A stretch of DNA of 44,943 nucleotides from Variovorax sp. CF313 (GTDB lineage Bacteria; Pseudomonadota; Gammaproteobacteria; Burkholderiales; Burkholderiaceae_C). The position numbers were made by a program, and so were the translations under genes. Below, piece by piece: positions 41,163 to 44,943 of the stretch (position 1 is its first letter; every line of letters starts with the position of its first letter). The stretch covers positions 5,742-50,684 of the forward strand of contig NZ_AKIW01000037.1 in assembly GCF_000282635.1 (NCBI RefSeq). Direction: 5' to 3'. Below the pieces are notes generated by a model. That model saw only the letters and a program-made list of their open reading frames with translations. It was not told the DNA's origin and searched no databases.

Positions 41163-42322
41163 CCGCCGGAAAGAAGCTCTACATCAGCGACGTCACCCTG
41201 CGCGACGGCAGCCACGCCGTGCGCCACCAGTACAGCATCGCCAACGTCAAGGCCATCTCCGCGGCACTGGACGCCGCTGGCGTCGACAGCATCGAAGTCG
41301 CGCACGGCGACGGGCTGGAAGGCTCCAGTTTCAACTACGGCTTCGGTGCGCATACGGATGTCGAATGGATCGCAGCCGTGGCCGAAACGGTGAAGACCGC
41401 CAAGGTCGCCACCCTGCTGTTGCCCGGCATCGGCACCACGCACGACCTACGCAATGCCTACGATGCGGGCGCGCGCATCGTGCGCGTCGCAACTCACTGC
41501 ACCGAGGCCGACGTGTCGCGCCAGCATCTGGAATACGCCCGCGAGCTCGGCATGGACCCGGTCGGCTTCCTGATGATGAGCCACATGACCACGCCGAGGA
41601 AGCTGGCCGAACAGGCGCTCGTGATGGAAAGCTACGGCGCTAGCTGCGTTTACGTGGTCGACTCCGGCGGCGCGCTGGGCATGGACGACGTGCGGGACCG
41701 GTTCCGCGCGTTCAAGGAGGTGCTGAGACCCGATACGCAGACCGGCATCCATGCACACCACAACCTGAGCCTTGGCGTGGCAAACTCCATCGTTGCAGTG
41801 GAAGAAGGCTGCGACCGCATCGACGCCAGCCTGGCCGGCATGGGCGCCGGTGCCGGCAACGCGCCGCTCGAGGTGTTCATCGCGGCGGCCGAGCGCCAGG
41901 GCTGGCGCCACGGCACCGATCTCTACAAGCTGATGGACGCGGCCGACGACCTGGTGCGCCCGCTGCAGGACCGCCCGGTGCGTGTGGACCGCGAGACGCT
42001 GGCGTTGGGCTATGCGGGCGTGTATTCAAGCTTCCTGCGCCATGCCGAAGCGGCCGCGAAGAAGTACGGCCTCAAGACCGTCGACATCCTGGTCGAACTG
42101 GGCGCGCGCAAGATGGTAGGCGGCCAGGAGGACATGATCGTGGATGTGGCGCTCGACCTGCTTCGGCGGTTCGGACACGAGCGTGTGCATGCAGTGGAGG
42201 AGGATTGCAGGGAGCAGTCCACCAAGAGCGGCGCGCTCCCATCTCAGCCTCACGAGACCAAGGATGACTTCGTCGGGCGGATACCTCGAACTTTCGCCGC
42301 GATGGGGTCATCCGGACACTAG
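41159..42322 (+). CDS. mhpE: 4-hydroxy-2-oxovalerate aldolase, with extended C-terminus
   Basis: 387 residues; known homologues are about 340-350. Splits 4-hydroxy-2-oxovalerate to pyruvate and acetaldehyde. Metal and catalytic motifs: [15 protein letters not shown] (about 10-24) and [15 protein letters not shown] (about 200). The C-terminal communication domain ends at about [12 protein letters not shown]. The last 40 or so residues (from about 42200) have no family counterpart by eye and look like read-through into foreign DNA. It closes the operon; no terminator was found. Confidence 0.93.
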   Translation: MTAGKKLYISDVTLRDGSHAVRHQYSIANVKAISAALDAAGVDSIEVAHGDGLEGSSFNYGFGAHTDVEWIAAVAETVKTAKVATLLLPGIGTTHDLRNAYDAGARIVRVATHCTEADVSRQHLEYARELGMDPVGFLMMSHMTTPRKLAEQALVMESYGASCVYVVDSGGALGMDDVRDRFRAFKEVLRPDTQTGIHAHHNLSLGVANSIVAVEEGCDRIDASLAGMGAGAGNAPLEVFIAAAERQGWRHGTDLYKLMDAADDLVRPLQDRPVRVDRETLALGYAGVYSSFLRHAEAAAKKYGLKTVDILVELGARKMVGGQEDMIVDVALDLLRRFGHERVHAVEEDCREQSTKSGALPSQPHETKDDFVGRIPRTFAAMGSSGH

Positions 42323-42634
42323 CAATTTTGCGTACTGAAAGGCAACTCTGGGAGGGCTGCTGACCTTGCCGCAGTGCCCAGAAACGGTGGTCGGTCGAAT
42401 GCCTGTTGTTGGATATTGCCAACAAGTTCGACCGAACGCCGTAAGCACGCGGTGAGCCTTGCCTTGTATCGGTAGTTCTCACATCGGCGCATTCGTTGAT
42501 TGTGTAGACGTTTCTGTCGGAATTGCTTCGAGCCGAAGAAGGAATCAATTCCGATGAGCACGATGCTCGCACGATGGCTTGAGACGGGGAGGCAAGGCGA
42601 GCGCCCCAACGATTTCGCGTGCGGCAGCCGGTGG
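42323..42634. other. Gene-free stretch with a long imperfect stem-loop
   Basis: 312 bp without a convincing gene. Arms TCGGTCGAA (42391-42399) and TTCGACCGA (42427-42435) enclose TTGTTGG (42406-42412) and CCAACAA (42419-42425) with loop ATATTG. Only short unsupported frames exist on either strand. Base composition shifts here relative to the catabolic island, consistent with a junction. Confidence 0.6.
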
Positions 42635-43116
42635 CTAAAGAACAGAGGTATCGATTACCACTTGCCCTGGCGGCATTGCGCGCTCGGCGGCTTCAAGGTC
42701 GGCCCGTAACTCTCGCAGGAGGGTTAGAGATTGGAGCTTCCCGAACTCTGCCCGGCTTGTCGCCATGATGCGCTTTTCCAGCTCCGCGAAAGGAGTACGC
42801 AGCTGAACAAATATGGTGCTGCCGCCGACGGCCTTTACAACATCTGTGACCCGATTGTGAAAACCCGCGGCGACCGTAGGTTCTGGTGCAAAAGTGAAGC
42901 TCAAGGAGCGTTGGGCCGCGGCTGCCTCACGCATCACGTCAAGCCACATTTGCTCCCGCAGCCTGACGAATTGATCCGTGCCGAAAGGAAACACCGAGGC
43001 TACGGCATCGACAATCAGGTGATTGTGGAAAACTGGCAAACCGGTGATTCGGCTAAGCTCTTTCGCAATCGTCAGCTTGCCAGAGGCGGGGGGCCATAGA
43101 TGAAAACAAGCTTCAT
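42635..43116 (-). pseudogene. P-loop kinase-like gene with a one-base frameshift in the Walker A loop
   Basis: Read on the minus strand from ATG 43116, the protein starts MKLVFIYGPP and then shifts; one extra C in the run at 43088-43093 (six G on the plus strand) would restore GPPASGKLTIAKELSR, a Walker A loop. The remaining frame (about 150 residues: FHNHLIVDAVASVFPFG, FVRLREQMWLDVMREAA, TIFVQLRTPFAELEKRIM) is a shikimate/adenylate-kinase-like AAA fold. As it stands the only ATG for the downstream frame (43126) gives a false N-terminus. It may be a pseudogene, a phase-variable gene or a sequencing error in the homopolymer. Confidence 0.75.
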
Positions 43117-43306
43117 GGCATCTCATGTGTCAAACGTGGAGCCTTTCCTTTGGGTTCTGCTGGGGGCGATGAAACGTTTGCAGCAATACTTGAAGGTCAG
43201 CCTGTAGCCGGATTTTACCGGGCGGGACGAAGGACCGGTCTTGGCCAATGCGTGTCATCGTACCTGGCAGAGCGGCGGCGCTGCAATGAAACGGCACAAT
43301 GTGCCT

Positions 43307-43747
43307 ATGCCAAATATCGCCTCGATACTCAAAGCCGAGATCTCCCGCGTTGCTCGCAAAGAAGTGCGAACCGAGATCGAAACGCTCAAGAAAGCATCTG
43401 TCGCGTATCGCTCATCGATTGCCGAACTGCGTCGCCAATTGAATGCGCTCGAGAAGGAGCTGCGTCGTCTTGCGAAGGTAGCAGCACGCACCGCAGCAGC
43501 GCCTGCTTCGGACAATGAAGCGACAGCAGGCACGAAGCGCCGATTCAGCGCAGCCAGGTTAGCGGCACATCGCGCAAGGCTTGGACTTTCTGCGGCGAGC
43601 TATGGGCAGCTGGTGGGCGTTTCGGGGCAGACGATCTATCACTGGGAACAGGGCAAGGCTCGGCCGCGGGCCGCACAACTCGAAAGTCTTGCGGCGGTGC
43701 GGGACTTCGGCGCACGCGAAATTGCGGAGCGCCTTACCACGCGATAG
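43307..43747 (+). CDS. XRE-type helix-turn-helix protein with N-terminal coiled coil
   Basis: 146 residues from ATG 43307 (upstream ATG 43286 adds seven). Residues 1-65 are helical and charged (MPNIASILKAEISRVARKEV, then a coiled coil ELRRQLNALEKELRRLAKVA). Residues about 83-135 are an XRE/Cro-like HTH: RLGLSAASYGQLVGVSGQTIYHWEQGKARPRAAQLESLA in parts. A small DNA-binding protein seen in many proteobacterial genomes; target unknown. Confidence 0.8.
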   Translation: MPNIASILKAEISRVARKEVRTEIETLKKASVAYRSSIAELRRQLNALEKELRRLAKVAARTAAAPASDNEATAGTKRRFSAARLAAHRARLGLSAASYGQLVGVSGQTIYHWEQGKARPRAAQLESLAAVRDFGAREIAERLTTR

Positions 43748-44014
43748 CGCTGCAGCAAGAATAGGGCGGCAGGATTTGAACCGGCGCGACCCAATAGCCC
43801 ATCAGCAGATTTGCATTCAGTGGCCGTAGATCTGGGCCCACTCGCATTTATCGACCTTGCTTACATCGGGTCACCCGTCCGCGCGCTCTTGTCCGCCTCG
43901 GGCGATGAGTTCAGAAAAGACGCTGGCAGAGGTCAACCAGGTCTTCATGACGACCCCACCGGAAACCCAAAGGGCTCTGAATGGGGAAACACGCATGCAG
44001 TTAAGCTCCGACTC
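43748..44014. other. Gap with a tRNA T-arm-like remnant
   Basis: On the minus strand the segment 43765-43790 reads like a tRNA 3' end: GCCGG-TTCAAAT-CCTGC (T-arm with one mismatch) followed by CGCCC but no CCA. No full cloverleaf could be built. The rest of the gap shows no gene that I can support; an in-frame ATG at 43908 opens a short frame with no recognisable family. Confidence 0.35.
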
Positions 44015-44845
44015 ATGCCTGAAATCACCAAAAGCGATATCGACTTCATTGCCGACGTACTTGTCGAAACTGGTAAGAGCGAGATCATGCCAAGATTCAG
44101 ACGGCTATCCTCTGTTGACACTCGTCGCAAATCCTCCGCATTTGACGTGGTGACAGAAGCCGACGAAGCCGCTGAAGACGCGATCATCGCTTGTCTAAGT
44201 CAACGGTTCGGAGGCGCTGCATTCGTAGGCGAGGAGTCTGTTGAGAAGGAGCCGGGATTGTTTGGCGCGCTGGGCTCCGCCCCTCTAGCTTTCGTCATCG
44301 ATCCACTGGATGGAACGCGCAATTTTTCCGCCGGCGTCCCACTTTTCGGACTGATGATTGCGGCCGTGTCAAACGGCAAAGTCATTGCCGGCGTGATCCA
44401 TGATCCAGTAGGAGGAGTTACCGCCCATGCGGTGCTTGGGAATGGGGCAACACTCGTCGACCCCGGGGGGAGCCTCAGAGCGCTGCAGGTCGCCGGATCG
44501 GTCCCACTCTCGGAAATGGAGGGCATTGCCGGCACGAACTTCTTGCCAGAGCCACTGCGGTCGCGTGTGAACTCGAACCTCTCCAAAGTCGGTACGACCA
44601 ATTGGTTTCGCTGTGCTGCGCATGAATACGTGCTCGCCGCATCTGGTCATTGTCATTTCCTCTTTTACAACAAGCTCATGCCGTGGGATCACGCAGCTGG
44701 TTGGCTTCTGCACCAGGAGGCCGGAGGGTATAGCGCCCATTTTGACGGGGAACCGTATCGAGCGAATCGGATGACCGGTGGCCTGTTGTGTGCCCCGGAC
44801 CATCAGACATGGTTGTCCCTTCGCGAAGCGCTATTGTCGGAGTGA
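44015..44845 (+). CDS. Inositol-monophosphatase-family phosphatase
   Basis: 276 residues from ATG 44015. Mg-dependent phosphatase fold with the motifs VTEADEAAEDAI (about 47), FVGEES (metal Glu, about 72), VIDPLDGTRNFSAGVPLFG (about 97-115) and MPWDHAAGWLLHQEAGG (about 226). It could act on inositol phosphate, histidinol phosphate or another sugar phosphate; the family does not tell. The frame is open further upstream, but that part has no similarity to the family. Base composition is lower in GC than in the islands to the left. Confidence 0.87.
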   Translation: MPEITKSDIDFIADVLVETGKSEIMPRFRRLSSVDTRRKSSAFDVVTEADEAAEDAIIACLSQRFGGAAFVGEESVEKEPGLFGALGSAPLAFVIDPLDGTRNFSAGVPLFGLMIAAVSNGKVIAGVIHDPVGGVTAHAVLGNGATLVDPGGSLRALQVAGSVPLSEMEGIAGTNFLPEPLRSRVNSNLSKVGTTNWFRCAAHEYVLAASGHCHFLFYNKLMPWDHAAGWLLHQEAGGYSAHFDGEPYRANRMTGGLLCAPDHQTWLSLREALLSE

Positions 44846-44943
44846 CGATCACCGGACAAATCACTGCGATTCCCGGTTCAACCACCTCGCCTTCGTTAAC
44901 TGCGAGCGCTCCGAGGCCGCTAGCTGTGAAGCGTCAAGAGGTT

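Noticed and set aside
15885..44014. A single integrated island with tRNA-Pro direct repeats at both ends
   Set aside because: No second copy of the tRNA-Pro 3' end could be found to the right; only the generic T-arm-like fragment near 43,775 is present.

Overview
The window looks like chromosomal DNA of a GC-rich betaproteobacterium of the Burkholderiales, most likely the family Comamonadaceae (Variovorax-like). The reasons are several Bug/TctC-type binding proteins, a Burkholderiales-type trimeric porin, the order thrS-infC-rpmI-rplT-pheS-pheT-ihfA-merR-tRNA-Pro, a lysine/alanine-rich SWIB protein, and high-GC codon usage up to about 42.2 kb. Genus is inferred from gene content only; no database was searched.

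Region 1 (60-5,900). A minus-strand transport operon (Bug protein, ABC permease, NMT1/THI5-like binding protein) lies beside a TetR-family regulator. Two related operators sit exactly on the operon promoter and on the regulator's own promoter. Next come a histone-H1-like/SWIB protein, a DMT-family exporter and a gamma-glutamylcyclotransferase-like protein.

Region 2 (5,900-15,810) is core genome. Isocitrate lyase (aceA) has a 20-bp perfect palindrome over its -10 region. The translation operon thrS-infC-rpmI-rplT-pheS-pheT-ihfA follows. Its leader encodes a 21-residue peptide with Thr codons and a run of four Phe codons, followed by mutually exclusive antiterminator and terminator hairpins. 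infC starts with a rare AUC codon, and a second terminator-like hairpin precedes pheS. A MerR regulator and tRNA-Pro(GGG) close the region.

Region 3 (15,810-20,200) is an insertion scar: an IS3-family element directly after tRNA-Pro, a truncated periplasmic binding-protein gene, a LysR regulator and a lipoprotein alpha/beta hydrolase.

Region 4 (20,279-42,322) is a large catabolic island. Its first half holds a FAH-family enzyme, a LivHMGF/K-type ABC importer, a cupin protein, a divergent enolase paralog, an FMN reductase, a homoprotocatechuate-2,3-dioxygenase-like extradiol dioxygenase, a carboxymuconolactone-decarboxylase-like protein, an MDR dehydrogenase, an APH-type small-molecule kinase, a D-2-hydroxyacid dehydrogenase, a LacI regulator and a porin. 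Four near-identical operators (consensus GCTAACGWTAGC) each overlap one of four sigma70-type promoters (FAH, ABC operon, lacI, porin), so this half reads as one LacI regulon. Its second half, with a divergent LysR, encodes a Bug protein, a GlcG/HbpS-like protein and a lower meta-cleavage pathway: 2-oxopent-4-enoate hydratase, 4-oxalocrotonate decarboxylase, 4-oxalocrotonate tautomerase, acetaldehyde dehydrogenase and 4-hydroxy-2-oxovalerate aldolase. The likely job is uptake and ring cleavage of an aromatic acid to pyruvate and acetyl-CoA. The unusual part is the extra hydroxyacid dehydrogenase + kinase + enolase-like set, which could form a glycerate-2-phosphate-like branch, and the absence of any recognisable semialdehyde dehydrogenase.

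Region 5 (42,323-44,943) has a different, lower-GC texture: a long stem-loop in non-coding DNA, a P-loop kinase gene broken by a one-base deletion in a G tract, an HTH protein, a tRNA-like remnant and an inositol-monophosphatase-family gene.
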